Shown here piece after piece: positions 1-8,481 of a stretch of DNA of 64,000 nt (position 1 is its first letter; every line of letters begins with the position of its first letter). The stretch is from contig NZ_CP120210.1 in assembly GCF_029369745.1 (NCBI RefSeq), positions 4,650,001-4,714,000 of the forward strand, read 5' to 3'. Under the pieces are notes generated by a model. That model was not told the origin of the DNA, made no database searches, and saw nothing but the letters and a program-made list of their open reading frames with translations. This stretch comes from Amycolatopsis sp. QT-25 (lineage in GTDB: Bacteria > Actinomycetota > Actinomycetes > Mycobacteriales > Pseudonocardiaceae). A program made the position numbers and the translations under genes.

Positions 1-1269
1 GTACTCCCGGCCGAGTTCGTCGCGGACCAGGCCGATCGACCGGCGCGCGTACGCCTCGCCGCCCTCCAGGCCACGGGTGATCTGGATGCTGCCCAGCGCC
101 GATCGGTGCGGGAAGCACGAGTCGCTCGACGGCACCCGCGCGATCGCGCCCCCGTACGCGTCCACGATCGAATACAGCTTCGGATCACTCGTCAGCAACG
201 ACGCCAGCGCGCCGGGGTCGGGTACCGGATGGGTCAGCATCCTCGATGTGGCCACGTACTCACCGCGCTGGGCGACCGCGGCGGGGAACTCTGCCTCCTG
301 GGCGAAGGCCCGCATCGTGGCCAGGTGGCCCTGCTCGGTCACCTCGCGTTCGGTCGGCTGGGTGCCGACGCGGCGGACCAGCTCGTCCAGCAGCGGGTTC
401 ACCCGCGCGGCGGAGCCCACGAAGCAGCCACCGCAGTTCGCGGCCGTCGCGCCGAGACCCATCCCGGACCACAGTTCGTCCGGCATCGCGGGCTGCCACT
501 CCTGCCAGGCCGCGACCAGCGCGGCCAGCACGGCGGGCGGGAAGGTCAAGGTGAAGTTCGTCAGCGTCCTGGCCGCCGCCGTGCGGAAGGTGAACGACGT
601 GACGATGCCGAAGTTGCCGCCACCACCTCCGCGCAACGCCCACAGCAGGTCCGGTGCGGTCTCCGCCGACACCAGGCGCAGTTTCCCGTCAGCGCCGACG
701 AACCGCACGGATTCCACGTTGTCGCAGGTGAGACCGTATTCGCGGGCCAGCACGCCGATTCCGCCGCCGAGGGTCAGGCCCGCGATGCCGACCTGAGGAC
801 AACTGCCGGCGGGCAGGGCGCGGCCCGCCGCCGCCAGTGCCTCGTATACCTGGCCGAGCCGCGCGCCCGCGCCGATCGCCGCCCGGCCGCCGGGCAGGAT
901 CTCGACCGCGTTCAGCCGCGACAGGTCGACGACGAGCCCTCTGTCCACAAGGGAATAGCCGGCGTAACTGTGCCCGCCGGAACGGGCCGCGAGCGGAATC
1001 CGCTGCCTGGCCGCGAAATCGACGCAACGCCGGACGTCGTCCTCGGTCGCGCAGACCACCACACCGGCAGGCAGCCGATGGTCGTAGAGGCTGAAGAACC
1101 CGAGCCGCGCTTCGTCATAGCCGGGGTCGCCGGGCCGGAACAGCCCACCCGTCAGCCGGGCGCGCAGCCGTTCCCACGGACCACCGCCCCCGGAAATCGC
1201 CGCGGGCGCCGCCGCGAGCACCGGAACCGCGCCTGCCAGCCGCAACACCGTTCGCCTGTCGAGCTCCAT
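1..1269 (-). CDS. FAD-linked oxidoreductase (BBE family), Tat-exported, 3' end cut by window edge
   Basis: Reading leftward from the ATG at 1269, the protein begins MELDRRTVLRLAGAVPVLAA, a twin-arginine signal peptide, so it is probably exported folded with FAD bound. The PCMH-type FAD domain follows. RSGGHSYAGYS contains the R-S-G-G-H motif in which the His carries covalent FAD in this family, and further glycine-rich segments (GGGIGVLAREYGLTCDN, RGGGGGNFGIVTSF) fit the same fold. The C-terminal berberine-bridge part is outside the window, so the frame has no stop here. Family members oxidise sugars, alkaloids or natural-product intermediates; the substrate cannot be read from sequence. It is the first gene leftward of the divergent EF-G-like gene. 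Confidence 0.9.
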   Translation of the reverse strand, partial: MELDRRTVLRLAGAVPVLAAAPAAISGGGGPWERLRARLTGGLFRPGDPGYDEARLGFFSLYDHRLPAGVVVCATEDDVRRCVDFAARQRIPLAARSGGHSYAGYSLVDRGLVVDLSRLNAVEILPGGRAAIGAGARLGQVYEALAAAGRALPAGSCPQVGIAGLTLGGGIGVLAREYGLTCDNVESVRFVGADGKLRLVSAETAPDLLWALRGGGGGNFGIVTSFTFRTAAARTLTNFTLTFPPAVLAALVAAWQEWQPAMPDELWSGMGLGATAANCGGCFVGSAARVNPLLDELVRRVGTQPTEREVTEQGHLATMRAFAQEAEFPAAVAQRGEYVATSRMLTHPVPDPGALASLLTSDPKLYSIVDAYGGAIARVPSSDSCFPHRSALGSIQITRGLEGGEAYARRSIGLVRDELGREY

Positions 1270-1433
1270 CGCTCATCCCCACCGTCGGATCCGCCTCCGG
1301 GTGTCCGCCATCGAGCATAACGGCGCGTCGACATTCGGGGGGTCCCTCGCCGGTCACCTTGCCGCGACGCCCGGCGCGGGTGTGTGATCGAGGACACACC
1401 TGACACGCGGCATCATGTGGTGAGGAGACCGGC

Positions 1434-3539
1434 ATGGCCGACAAACAGAACAAGAACGGAGACTCCGGGGCCGCCGTCGCTGTGGACGACCCGGCGAAAG
1501 TCCGCAACGTCGTCTTGGTCGGCCCCTCCGGATCAGGCAAGACGACCCTCACCGAAGCGCTGCTCGCCGCCTCCGGCACGGTGACACGGGCAGGCTCGGT
1601 CACCGACGGCACCACGGTGTGCGACCACGACCCCGCCGCGGTCCGGCAGCAGCGGTCGGTCGGCCTTTCGGTCGCGCCGGTGCTGCACCGGGGCCACAAG
1701 ATCAACCTCATCGACACCCCCGGGTACGCCGATTTCGTCGGCGAACTGCGGGCCGGACTCCGCGCCGCCGACGCGGCACTGTTCGTGGTCTGCGCGGCGG
1801 AAGGCGTCGACGCGGCCACGATCGCGGTCTGGGAGGAGTGCGCGGCCGTCGGGATGCCGAGAGCGGTGGTCGTCTCCCGGCTCGACCATCACCGCGCCGA
1901 CCCCGAAGGGGAGATCGCGGCTTGCCAGGAGGCATTCGGCGCCGGCGTCCTACCGCTCTACCTTCCCGCTCGCGATGGGCTCGTCGGACTCATCACGCGC
2001 CGCTACTTCGACTATGCGAACGGCTTCCCACCCGAGGCCGGAGAGCCGGACGAGGCCGATCTCGCCCGGATGACCGAGGCCCGCAACGAACTGATCGAAG
2101 GGGTCATCGCCGAGAGCGAGGACGAGTCCCTGATGGACCGCTACCTCTCCGGCGAGGAGATCGCCGAGGACACGCTGATCGCCGACCTCGAGACCGCCGT
2201 CGCCCGGGGGTCCTTCCACCCGGTGATCCCGGTGTGCGCGACGACGGGGGTCGGGCTGGCCGAGGTCCTCGACGGGATCGTGCGTGCCTTCCCGTCACCG
2301 CTGGAGCACGTCCCGCCGGAGGTCACCTCGCCCACCGGTGAACCGCACGCCGGTCTCCGCGCCGATCCCGACGGTCCCCTGGCCGCGGAGGTGGTGCGGA
2401 CCGCCGTCGACTCCTACGTCGGCAGGGTGTCGCTGGTGCGGGTGTTCTCCGGGACGCTGAGACCGGAACGGCCGGTGCACGTCTCGGGCCACGGTCTCGC
2501 CGAACGCGGCCACGAGGATCACGACGCCGACGAACGCGTCGCGCATCTGTATTCACCGCTCGGGGCGAACCTGCGCGAGGTCCCGTACTGCGTCGCCGGC
2601 GACCTCTGCGCGCTCACCAAGGTCGGCTCGGCGGAAACGGGCGACACCGTCTCCTCGCCCGAAGACCCGCTGATCATGAAACCGTGGGCGATGCCGGAAC
2701 CGCTGCTGCCGGTCGCCGTCGTCGCGAAGACGCGCAGTGACGAGGACACCCTGGCGCGCAACCTTTCCCGGCTCGTCGCGGGTGACCCGACGCTCCGGCT
2801 GGACCGCAACGCCGAAACCAGCCAGCTCGTGCTGTGGTGCATGGGCGAGGCACATGCCGACGTCGTGCTGTCACGGCTGCGCGCAGGAGGCGCCGACGTG
2901 GACACCGAACCCGTCCGCATCAGCCTGCGGTCGACCTTCGCCGGGCCGGGCCGCGGGCACGGAAGGCACGTCAAACAGTCCGGCGGCCACGGCCAGTTCG
3001 CCGTCTGCGACATCGAAGTCCAACCACTGCCGAGGGGTTCGGGTTTCGAGTTCGTGGACAAGGTCGTCGGCGGCTCGGTGCCCCACCAGTTCATCCCGAG
3101 TGTCGAGAAGGGAGTCCGCGCCCAGGCACAGCGAGGGATCGTCGACGGCCATCCGCTGATCGACATCCGGGTGACCCTCGTCGACGGCAAGGCGCACAGC
3201 GTCGACTCCTCGGACGCCGCGTTCCAGACGGCGGGCGCGCTGGCACTGAAGGAGGCCGCCGCGGTGGCCAGGATAGCGCTGCTGGAACCGCTCGAAGAGG
3301 TGGCCGTGCGGCTACCGGACGAGCATCTGGGCACCGTGCTGGGTGATCTCTCGTCCCGGCGCGGACGCGTACTCGGCACCGAATCGGGGGACGGCGGCCG
3401 TACGGTCGTCCGCGCCGAGGTGCCCGCGGTCGAACTCCTGCGCTACGCCGTCGACCTGCGTTCGCTGACCTCGGGCACGGCGACGTTCACCCGCAAGCAC
3501 GCCCGGTTCGAGCCGATGCCGGAAGGGGCGGTGGCCTAG
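1434..3539 (+). CDS. elongation factor G-like translational GTPase (EF-G2 type)
   Basis: This 701-residue protein has the full five-domain EF-G layout. The P-loop GPSGSGKT is at residues 30-37 and the G3 motif DTPGY follows. The G4 position reads SRLDHHRAD instead of canonical NKxD. Domains II-V continue to the end, with the domain IV segment GRHVKQSGGHGQFAVCDIEV. Its length is that of true EF-G, but the divergent G4 and the absence of neighbouring rpsL/rpsG/tuf mark it as the actinobacterial EF-G-like paralogue (fusA2 type), not the main translocase. The start ATG at 1434 has a GAGGAG ribosome site about 8 bases upstream. The role of the paralogue is not settled in the literature I know. Confidence 0.92.
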   Translation: MADKQNKNGDSGAAVAVDDPAKVRNVVLVGPSGSGKTTLTEALLAASGTVTRAGSVTDGTTVCDHDPAAVRQQRSVGLSVAPVLHRGHKINLIDTPGYADFVGELRAGLRAADAALFVVCAAEGVDAATIAVWEECAAVGMPRAVVVSRLDHHRADPEGEIAACQEAFGAGVLPLYLPARDGLVGLITRRYFDYANGFPPEAGEPDEADLARMTEARNELIEGVIAESEDESLMDRYLSGEEIAEDTLIADLETAVARGSFHPVIPVCATTGVGLAEVLDGIVRAFPSPLEHVPPEVTSPTGEPHAGLRADPDGPLAAEVVRTAVDSYVGRVSLVRVFSGTLRPERPVHVSGHGLAERGHEDHDADERVAHLYSPLGANLREVPYCVAGDLCALTKVGSAETGDTVSSPEDPLIMKPWAMPEPLLPVAVVAKTRSDEDTLARNLSRLVAGDPTLRLDRNAETSQLVLWCMGEAHADVVLSRLRAGGADVDTEPVRISLRSTFAGPGRGHGRHVKQSGGHGQFAVCDIEVQPLPRGSGFEFVDKVVGGSVPHQFIPSVEKGVRAQAQRGIVDGHPLIDIRVTLVDGKAHSVDSSDAAFQTAGALALKEAAAVARIALLEPLEEVAVRLPDEHLGTVLGDLSSRRGRVLGTESGDGGRTVVRAEVPAVELLRYAVDLRSLTSGTATFTRKHARFEPMPEGAVA

Positions 3540-3555
3540 AAAGCCCGCAATTCGT

Positions 3556-3600
3556 CATCTACTTGCGGTGGTTGCGCGTGCAGGTATCGCAAGTAGGTGA
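3556..3600. terminator. inverted repeat overlapping the small gene's stop; possible terminator
   Basis: A 13-bp stem (3556-3568 with 3588-3600, one G-T pair) encloses a 19-base loop between the convergent EF-G-like gene and the pimA-operon tail. No T-run follows on either strand, so termination is only a guess. Part of the symmetry lies inside the small CxxC gene. Confidence 0.3.
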
Positions 3601-3711
3601 CCAATCGCGGGGTGGCGGGAACTCGAAGCCGCCGGGGCGGCAGCCGAGTTCCGGCACCGTCGTGACGGCCACCGGGGTCGCGGACACAGCCACCGGCGAC
3701 CGCTCGCTCAC
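3559..3711 (-). CDS. small 50-residue CxxC protein at the end of the pimA operon
   Basis: This short frame starts at GTG (3711-3709), preceded by GAGGAA, 12 bases after the stop of the LemA-like gene, and ends at TAG (3561-3559). The product begins VSERSPVAVSATPVAVTTVP and ends RDWSPTCDTCTRNHRK. A Cys-x-x-Cys pair lies next to His near the C-terminus, and a third Cys sits in ELGCRPGG, so metal binding is possible. The good ribosome site, tight spacing behind a conserved gene and protein-like composition argue that it is translated. No family is recognised. The 3' end overlaps an inverted repeat at 3556-3600. Confidence 0.55.
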   Translation of the reverse strand: MSERSPVAVSATPVAVTTVPELGCRPGGFEFPPPRDWSPTCDTCTRNHRK

Positions 3712-3723
3712 GGCTTCCTCTTC

Positions 3724-4206
3724 CTACAGCTCGGGCTCGGCGATCTCGAAGTATTCCGGAAGCCGGGCCGTCCCGGCGAGACCGAAATACCGGACCTTTC
3801 GCCGTCGCCTCAAGTGCAGGGTGTCCCGGACGGCGTCGTTGTGCACGCGCCGCGCGATGACGACCCGGTGTTCGGCGTCGGTGAGCTCCTCGGCCAGCGG
3901 CGGTGGCAGGGTCGCCCGATCGACTCGTGCCAGTCGCAACGTCAGGTCGCTTTCCTCGGCTTCGCGATCCTGCCTTCGCGCCCGCTCGGCACGCTCGGCC
4001 CCCACGCGCAGCTCCTCGTCGCCCAGGATCGCGGCGGCCGCCCTGGCGACGACGGCGCGCCGCGCGAGGGCCGCGTCGAGCGCCGCCCAGCCCGCGTCCG
4101 TACGGACGTGCAGCCGGTCCAGCCGGTTCGCCGTCGCGAGCAGGAACAGCCCGCCCAGCACCACGATCGCGGCCACCAGACCGCCGATCCACACCCAGGA
4201 CGTCAT
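3724..4206 (-). CDS. LemA-like / Rv2609c-like membrane protein
   Basis: The protein has 160 residues. One N-terminal membrane segment (WVWIGGLVAAIVVLGGLFLL, residues 4-23) is followed by a charged helical region (RLDRLHVRTDAGWAALDAAL) resembling LemA-type coiled-coil proteins. Its place directly after pimA, overlapping it by 4 bases, matches the position of the conserved membrane protein Rv2609c in mycobacteria, which supports a cell-envelope role. The precise function is unknown. The C-terminal EYFEIAEPEL has no recognised motif. Confidence 0.75.
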   Translation of the reverse strand: MTSWVWIGGLVAAIVVLGGLFLLATANRLDRLHVRTDAGWAALDAALARRAVVARAAAAILGDEELRVGAERAERARRQDREAEESDLTLRLARVDRATLPPPLAEELTDAEHRVVIARRVHNDAVRDTLHLRRRRKVRYFGLAGTARLPEYFEIAEPEL

Positions 4207-5348
4207 CGGCTGAACTCGCGTTCACCCGCGCCGACCCGGCGGGGATCGGCGGCGATCGCCGTCTCGTACACGCGCAGGACCTGAGTGGTGACCACGGACC
4301 AGTCGAACATCGCGACCCGCTCCCCCGCGGCCGCCGCCAGCGACGCCCGGCGTGCCGGATCCGCGAGCAGCTCACGCAGGCCGCCGGCCAGCGCCGCCGC
4401 GTCGCCGGTCTCGGTCAGCATCCCGGCCTTGCCGTCGTCGAGCACCCGGCGGAACGAGTCCAGGCCACTCGCCAGCACGGGGGTCCCCGCCGCCATCGCC
4501 TCGGTGAGGATCATCCCGAAGCTCTCGCCGCCCGTGTTCGGCGCGCAGTAGACGTCGACGCTGCGCAGCGCCCGCGCCTTCGTCTCGTCGTCGACCTGGC
4601 CCAGCAGGTCGACATGCGGCGCGAGCTCCGGCCCGGCCTCGCGCCGGAGCTGATCGGCGTCGCCGCGGCCGACGACCAGCAACCGCAACTCCTCGAACTC
4701 CGGCAGCAGCAGCCGCAACGCCTCCAGCAGCACCCCCATCCCCTTGCGGGGCTCGGTGTACCGCCCGACGAACCCGACCGTGCCACCCGCTCGCGGATAG
4801 CCGTCGAGCGGCAGCGCCCTGGAGAAGAAGTCGACGTCGACGCCGTTGGGCACCTCGACCGCGTCCCCGCCGGCGTGTTCGACCTGGACCCGGCGGGCCA
4901 GCGCCGACACCGCGATCCGCGCGGTGATCTTCTCCAGCAGCGGCCGCAGCACCGGCTGGAACGCCGCCAGCGTGCGCGAACGCGTCGTCGCGGTGTGGAA
5001 GGTCGCCACGATCGGGCCGTCCGCGACCTTCAGCGCCAGCAGCGAAAGGCTCGGCGCGGCGGGCTCGTGCAGGTGCAGGACGTCGAAGTCGCCGTCGCGG
5101 ATCCACCGCCGCACCCTGGAGTAGGACACCGGGCCGAACTGCAGTCGTGCGACGGAGCCGTTGTACGGGATGCCGAGCGCCTTGCCCGCGGGGACGACGA
5201 AGTCGGGGACGTCGGAGTCCTCGTCCGCCGGGGCGAGGACCGAGACCTGGTGCCCGCGCGCCAGCAGTGCCTTCGCCAGATCGATGACGTGCCCCTGCAC
5301 GCCACCCGGCACGTCGAACGAATAGGGGCAGACGATCCCGATCTTCAT
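4203..5348 (-). CDS. pimA: phosphatidylinositol alpha-mannosyltransferase PimA
   Basis: PimA transfers mannose from GDP-mannose to phosphatidylinositol, the first step of PIM and lipoglycan synthesis at the inner face of the membrane. The sequence follows the known protein closely. The N-terminus MKIGIVCPYSFDVPGGVQGH carries the GGVQ loop, IPYNGSVARLQFGP and FDVLHLHEP follow, and the GT-B C-terminal half has VGRYTEPRKGMGVLLEAL, the DVYCAP segment and the nucleotide-sugar site GGESFGMILTEAMAAGTPV. I chose the ATG at 5348, not 5366, because the family starts at this Met and GCGAGGG precedes it. It lies 22 bases after the acyltransferase gene and overlaps the next gene by 4 bases. Confidence 0.95.
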   Translation of the reverse strand: MKIGIVCPYSFDVPGGVQGHVIDLAKALLARGHQVSVLAPADEDSDVPDFVVPAGKALGIPYNGSVARLQFGPVSYSRVRRWIRDGDFDVLHLHEPAAPSLSLLALKVADGPIVATFHTATTRSRTLAAFQPVLRPLLEKITARIAVSALARRVQVEHAGGDAVEVPNGVDVDFFSRALPLDGYPRAGGTVGFVGRYTEPRKGMGVLLEALRLLLPEFEELRLLVVGRGDADQLRREAGPELAPHVDLLGQVDDETKARALRSVDVYCAPNTGGESFGMILTEAMAAGTPVLASGLDSFRRVLDDGKAGMLTETGDAAALAGGLRELLADPARRASLAAAAGERVAMFDWSVVTTQVLRVYETAIAADPRRVGAGEREFSR

Positions 5349-5370
5349 GACCCTCGCCTGAGCCATCGGC

Positions 5371-6288
5371 TCAGCTCGCTTCGCCGAGTTCGGCCTGTTC
5401 CCCGGCTTCGAGATCGGAGAGCCAGAACTTCTGCATCATGTGCCAGTCGGCCGGATGCGCGGCGATGTCGCCGGCGAAGATGTCCGCCAGCGCCTGGGTG
5501 GCCGCCGGGACCTCGGACCGGTTCGTGACCCTGATCCGCGGATGCAACCGGATCTGCCAGCCGTCCTCGGTGAACCAGCAGCCGGCCGGGATCAGCGCGG
5601 CACCGGTGGTGGCGGCCAGCCGGGCAGGCCCGCCCGGCATCCGGGTCTGCTCGCCGAAGAACTTGACGGGGACGCCGGACTTCGTCAGGTCCCGGTCGCC
5701 CACCAGGCAGATCGCCTTGTTCTCGCGCAGTCGCTTGAGCAGCACGCGCATCGCGGAGCTGTCACCGGTCAGCGGCACGATCTCGAAGCCGAGCGACTCC
5801 CGGTAGGACACGAACCGCTGGTACAGCGATTCGGGTTTCAGCCGCTCCGCGACCGTGGTGAAACCGCCGAGGTAGTCCGCGAGCCAGACGCCCGCCGCGT
5901 CCCAGTTCCCGCTGTGCGGCAGCGCCATCACCGCGCCGTTGCCCTCGGCGAGGGCGGCGTCGAGGTTCTCCACGCCGGTGATCGACTGGGCGACCTTGCG
6001 GCTGACCTCATTGTGGTCCATCGAGGGCAGCCGGAACATCTCGTGCCAATAGCGCGCGTACGACCGCATCGCGCGTCGGGTCAGTTCGTCGAGTTCGACC
6101 CCGTCGGCCTGCGGTACCACCCTGGCGAGATTGCGCCGCAGCTGGCGAACGCCGCCGCCGTCCCGCCGGACGGCGAGGTCGGCGCCCAGTCCGAAGGTCA
6201 CCGCGCCCGCCGACTCCGGCAGCCAGCGCGCGAGCCGCCAGCCCGCCGCGTAGCCGAAGTCGCTGAGCCGCTGGGAGAACCCGCTCAT
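5371..6288 (-). CDS. PIM acyltransferase (PatA type, Rv2611c orthologue by position)
   Basis: This 305-residue protein of the HtrB/MsbB (LPLAT) fold corresponds to mycobacterial PatA, which acylates the mannose of PIM1/PIM2. The catalytic H-x4-D motif is HSGNWD within VMALPHSGNWDAAG. ICLVGDRDLTKSGVPVKFFG and RMPGGPARLAATTGAALIP match the later acceptor-binding blocks. The start MSGFSQRLSDFGYAAGWRLA overlaps the pgsA stop as ATGA, indicating translational coupling. pimA follows 22 bases downstream, so the order is that of the mycobacterial cluster. Confidence 0.92.
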   Translation of the reverse strand: MSGFSQRLSDFGYAAGWRLARWLPESAGAVTFGLGADLAVRRDGGGVRQLRRNLARVVPQADGVELDELTRRAMRSYARYWHEMFRLPSMDHNEVSRKVAQSITGVENLDAALAEGNGAVMALPHSGNWDAAGVWLADYLGGFTTVAERLKPESLYQRFVSYRESLGFEIVPLTGDSSAMRVLLKRLRENKAICLVGDRDLTKSGVPVKFFGEQTRMPGGPARLAATTGAALIPAGCWFTEDGWQIRLHPRIRVTNRSEVPAATQALADIFAGDIAAHPADWHMMQKFWLSDLEAGEQAELGEAS

Positions 6289-6926
6289 GCCCCGCCCTCC
6301 GCGGCGGGTGGCCCGGCCGCCTTGGCGGCCCTCGCCGCCTTGGCCACCGCGGCGGTCCGCTGCAGCAGGGTGATCACCGAAAGCACCGCGAGCAACCAGA
6401 GCGTGATGTCCACGGTGTACGGAACGCCCAGCCCGTGCAGCCCGGTTCCCACGAGGGCGATGATCAGCCGTTCCGCGCGCTCGACGAGCCCGCCGTCTGC
6501 CTCCAGCCCGGAAGCCTCGGCACGGGCCTTGACGTAGGAGATGACCTGCGCGAGCACCAGGCAGATCAGCGCGGCGGCCGCGGCCGGGCGGTTGTCGTCG
6601 TGGACGAAGCACCACCAGGCGATCGCGGCGAACAACGCGCCGTCGACCAGTCTGTCGCAGGTGGCGTCGAGGACGGCCCCGAACGCCGTGCCGTACCCGC
6701 GGGCGCGGGCCATCGCGCCGTCGAGCAGGTCCAGCATCGCGAAGCCCCAGACGGTGAAGGTGCCCCACAGCAGCATGTCGTTGGGGAAGAACGCGAGCGC
6801 GCACAACACCGCCCCGGCCGTGCCGATGACGGTCATCGCGTTCGGGGTCAGACCGGCACGTACGAGCACCTTCCCCATGGGGTCGGTGACGCGGGAAACG
6901 GAGGCGCGCGCGAAAATGTTGAGCAT
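6285..6926 (-). CDS. pgsA: phosphatidylinositol (phosphate) synthase, CDP-alcohol phosphatidyltransferase
   Basis: The enzyme joins CDP-diacylglycerol to inositol phosphate, supplying the lipid that PimA mannosylates. The CDP-alcohol phosphotransferase signature is complete: D66-LL-D69-G-AMAR, then G-AVL-D87-ATC-D91. These aspartates bind the two catalytic metals. About six membrane helices are visible (for example ALICLVLAQVISYVKARA and TLWLLAVLSVITLL). The start MLNIFARASVSRVTDPMG fits the family better than the upstream ATG at 6995. The gene order thrS-HIT-pgsA-patA-pimA identifies it as pgsA1/pis. Its C-terminus is Ala/Lys-rich. Confidence 0.93.
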   Translation of the reverse strand: MLNIFARASVSRVTDPMGKVLVRAGLTPNAMTVIGTAGAVLCALAFFPNDMLLWGTFTVWGFAMLDLLDGAMARARGYGTAFGAVLDATCDRLVDGALFAAIAWWCFVHDDNRPAAAAALICLVLAQVISYVKARAEASGLEADGGLVERAERLIIALVGTGLHGLGVPYTVDITLWLLAVLSVITLLQRTAAVAKAARAAKAAGPPAAEGGA

Positions 6927-7028
6927 CGGTTCTTCAGGTGCACCTAAGCAGCAGGGTCGGATGGCTGCCCGAAGCCTATCCACCCGCACCGACACTCGTC
7001 GCCGTGCCCGCCCTGGAGCGGCTCCCGG

Positions 7029-7571
7029 TCAGTCCGCTTCGGCCAGTTCGGCAGGCTCCTCGAGGTCCGCGAGCGTCTCTTCCCGCAACGCCAGTTCCGC
7101 CTCCGCGGCGGCACATTTCGGCGACAACCGCTCCAGCACGGCGGCGCTGATCTCACCGAGCGCCGTCACCTGTTCGGGGGTCAGCGGGTCGAAAAGGCTC
7201 TCGCGGACGGCCTCGACGTGCCCGGGCGCGGCCTCCTCGAGCGCGGCGAAACCGGCGGGGGTGAGCACCGCCCAGGAGCCGCGTTTGTCGGTGGGACAGG
7301 ACTCACGGCGCACCCAGCCGTTCGCCTCGAGCCGCGCGACCGCGTGCGAAAGCCTGCTGCGCGACGCCTTGCGCGCGTCGGCGAGCTCGCTCATCCGCAG
7401 CCGCCTGTCCGGTGCCTCGGAAAGGGCGACGAGCACTTCGTAGTAGGTGTGGGGCATGCCCGCCTCGTGCTGAAGCTGGCCCTCCAGATGCGCTTGCAGC
7501 ATCCGCGTGGCCGCGGAGAAGTCGCGCCAGACTTTTTGCTCCTCGTCGGAGAGCCATCGGGGTTCGGACAT
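7029..7571 (-). CDS. MarR family transcriptional regulator
   Basis: This 180-residue protein has the MarR winged-helix domain. MSELADARKASRSRLSHAVARL forms the recognition helices, VRRESCPTDKRGSWAVLTPAG the wing, and dimerisation helices lie at both ends. A single Cys (ESCPTDKR) sits in the wing, so thiol sensing is possible but unproven. It is transcribed away from the yceI gene, and two palindromes lie between them, the nearer one 17 bases upstream of this start. It probably represses itself and yceI. The pair interrupts the otherwise conserved pgsA-HIT junction. Confidence 0.9.
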   Translation of the reverse strand: MSEPRWLSDEEQKVWRDFSAATRMLQAHLEGQLQHEAGMPHTYYEVLVALSEAPDRRLRMSELADARKASRSRLSHAVARLEANGWVRRESCPTDKRGSWAVLTPAGFAALEEAAPGHVEAVRESLFDPLTPEQVTALGEISAAVLERLSPKCAAAEAELALREETLADLEEPAELAEAD

Positions 7572-7587
7572 GCCACCATTCTACCCC

Positions 7588-7605
7588 TGGTTGAACGCTC
7601 AACCA
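7588..7605. promoter_or_regulatory. MarR operator 1, TGGTTGAACGCTCAACCA
   Basis: This 18-bp inverted repeat has one mismatched pair near the centre and lies 17 bases before the marR start. Its core TTGA-n4-TCAA matches the sites at 7625 and 12251. The centres of operators 1 and 2 are 34 bp apart, about three helical turns, so two dimers would bind the same DNA face. Confidence 0.7.
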
Positions 7606-7623
7606 AATTGCGCTACAGTCCTC

Positions 7624-7637
7624 GTTGAGCGCTCAAC
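7624..7637. promoter_or_regulatory. MarR operator 2, perfect palindrome GTTGAGCGCTCAAC
   Basis: This perfect 14-bp palindrome ends 50 bases upstream of the yceI start, where it would overlap or flank the yceI promoter. It shares its core with operator 1 and the nitroreductase-upstream site. An alternative start (TTG at 7625) for yceI would fall inside this operator and was discarded. Confidence 0.72.
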
Positions 7638-7687
7638 CAGCTGAGGGTTCACCACAGACGCACTCAGACTTTTGGAGATCGACTTTC

Positions 7688-8230
7688 ATGACCACCACCG
7701 AGATCCCCGGCTACGTCGCAGGCAAGTGGACGATCGACACCGCCCACTCCGACATCGCCTACACCGTGAAGCACCTCGGCCTGGCGAAGTCCCGTGGCAA
7801 CTTCACCGCCTTCACCGGCGAGGTCGTCACCGCCGAAAACATCCTCGACTCCTCGGTCACCGTCGAGATCGATGCCTCTTCGGTCGCCAGCGGTGTCGAC
7901 GGGCGTGACACGCACCTCAAGTCCGAGGACTTCTTCCACGTCGACGAGCACCCGGTCATCACCTTCCGCTCGACCGGCATCCGCGAGGACGGCGGCGACT
8001 ACGTCATCGACGGCGAGCTCACCTGGCGCGGCAAGACCGTCCCGGTCTCACTGGAGGCCGAATTCAACGGCATCGGCACCAACCCGGCCAACGACAACGC
8101 CACCACCCTCGGCGTCTCGGCCGGCGCCACCGTGAACCGCCGCGACTTCGGCATCGGCCCGGAGGGCAACGCCTTCCTGTCCGAGAAGGTCAAGATCGAC
8201 ATCGAGCTCCAGGCCGCGCTCAACGCCTGA
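7688..8230 (+). CDS. YceI family lipocalin-like protein
   Basis: This 180-residue YceI-domain protein forms a beta-barrel that binds polyisoprenoid or amide-type lipids in known members. Family motifs are visible: YVAGKWTIDTAHSDIAYTVK at the N-terminus, then KSRGNFTAFTGEV, SEDFFHVDEHPVITFRST and a C-terminal LSEKVKIDIELQA strand. There is no signal peptide, so it is cytosolic, as usual for actinobacterial copies. The ATG at 7688 is preceded by GGAG. It is divergent from the MarR gene and probably repressed by it. Confidence 0.93.
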   Translation: MTTTEIPGYVAGKWTIDTAHSDIAYTVKHLGLAKSRGNFTAFTGEVVTAENILDSSVTVEIDASSVASGVDGRDTHLKSEDFFHVDEHPVITFRSTGIREDGGDYVIDGELTWRGKTVPVSLEAEFNGIGTNPANDNATTLGVSAGATVNRRDFGIGPEGNAFLSEKVKIDIELQAALNA

Positions 8231-8481
8231 GCCCTGCTCTCCGAGGTACGCGAAGGCTCCTTGAGGGACTCGGAGATGTCACGACCCGCTCAGAGCCCAG
8301 GCCTGGAGCTGTTGAGAGGCAAGGCGCGAAGGTGGCGTGATGGATTCGGCGCCGGGAGCGTGCTCGCCGAAGAAATCGGGACAGTCTCTACTGTCCACAG
8401 GGGACTTTCCAGGTCAAGATGCCCGATTTCGCAGCTTCGCGCGGGGGTCGCGCTGAAGGGCCTGGCGTGGCTTCAAAAGTC

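Noticed and set aside
106-1320. Long rightward frames over the FAD oxidoreductase
   Set aside because: They lie opposite the recognisable oxidoreductase and have Arg/Pro-rich shadow composition.
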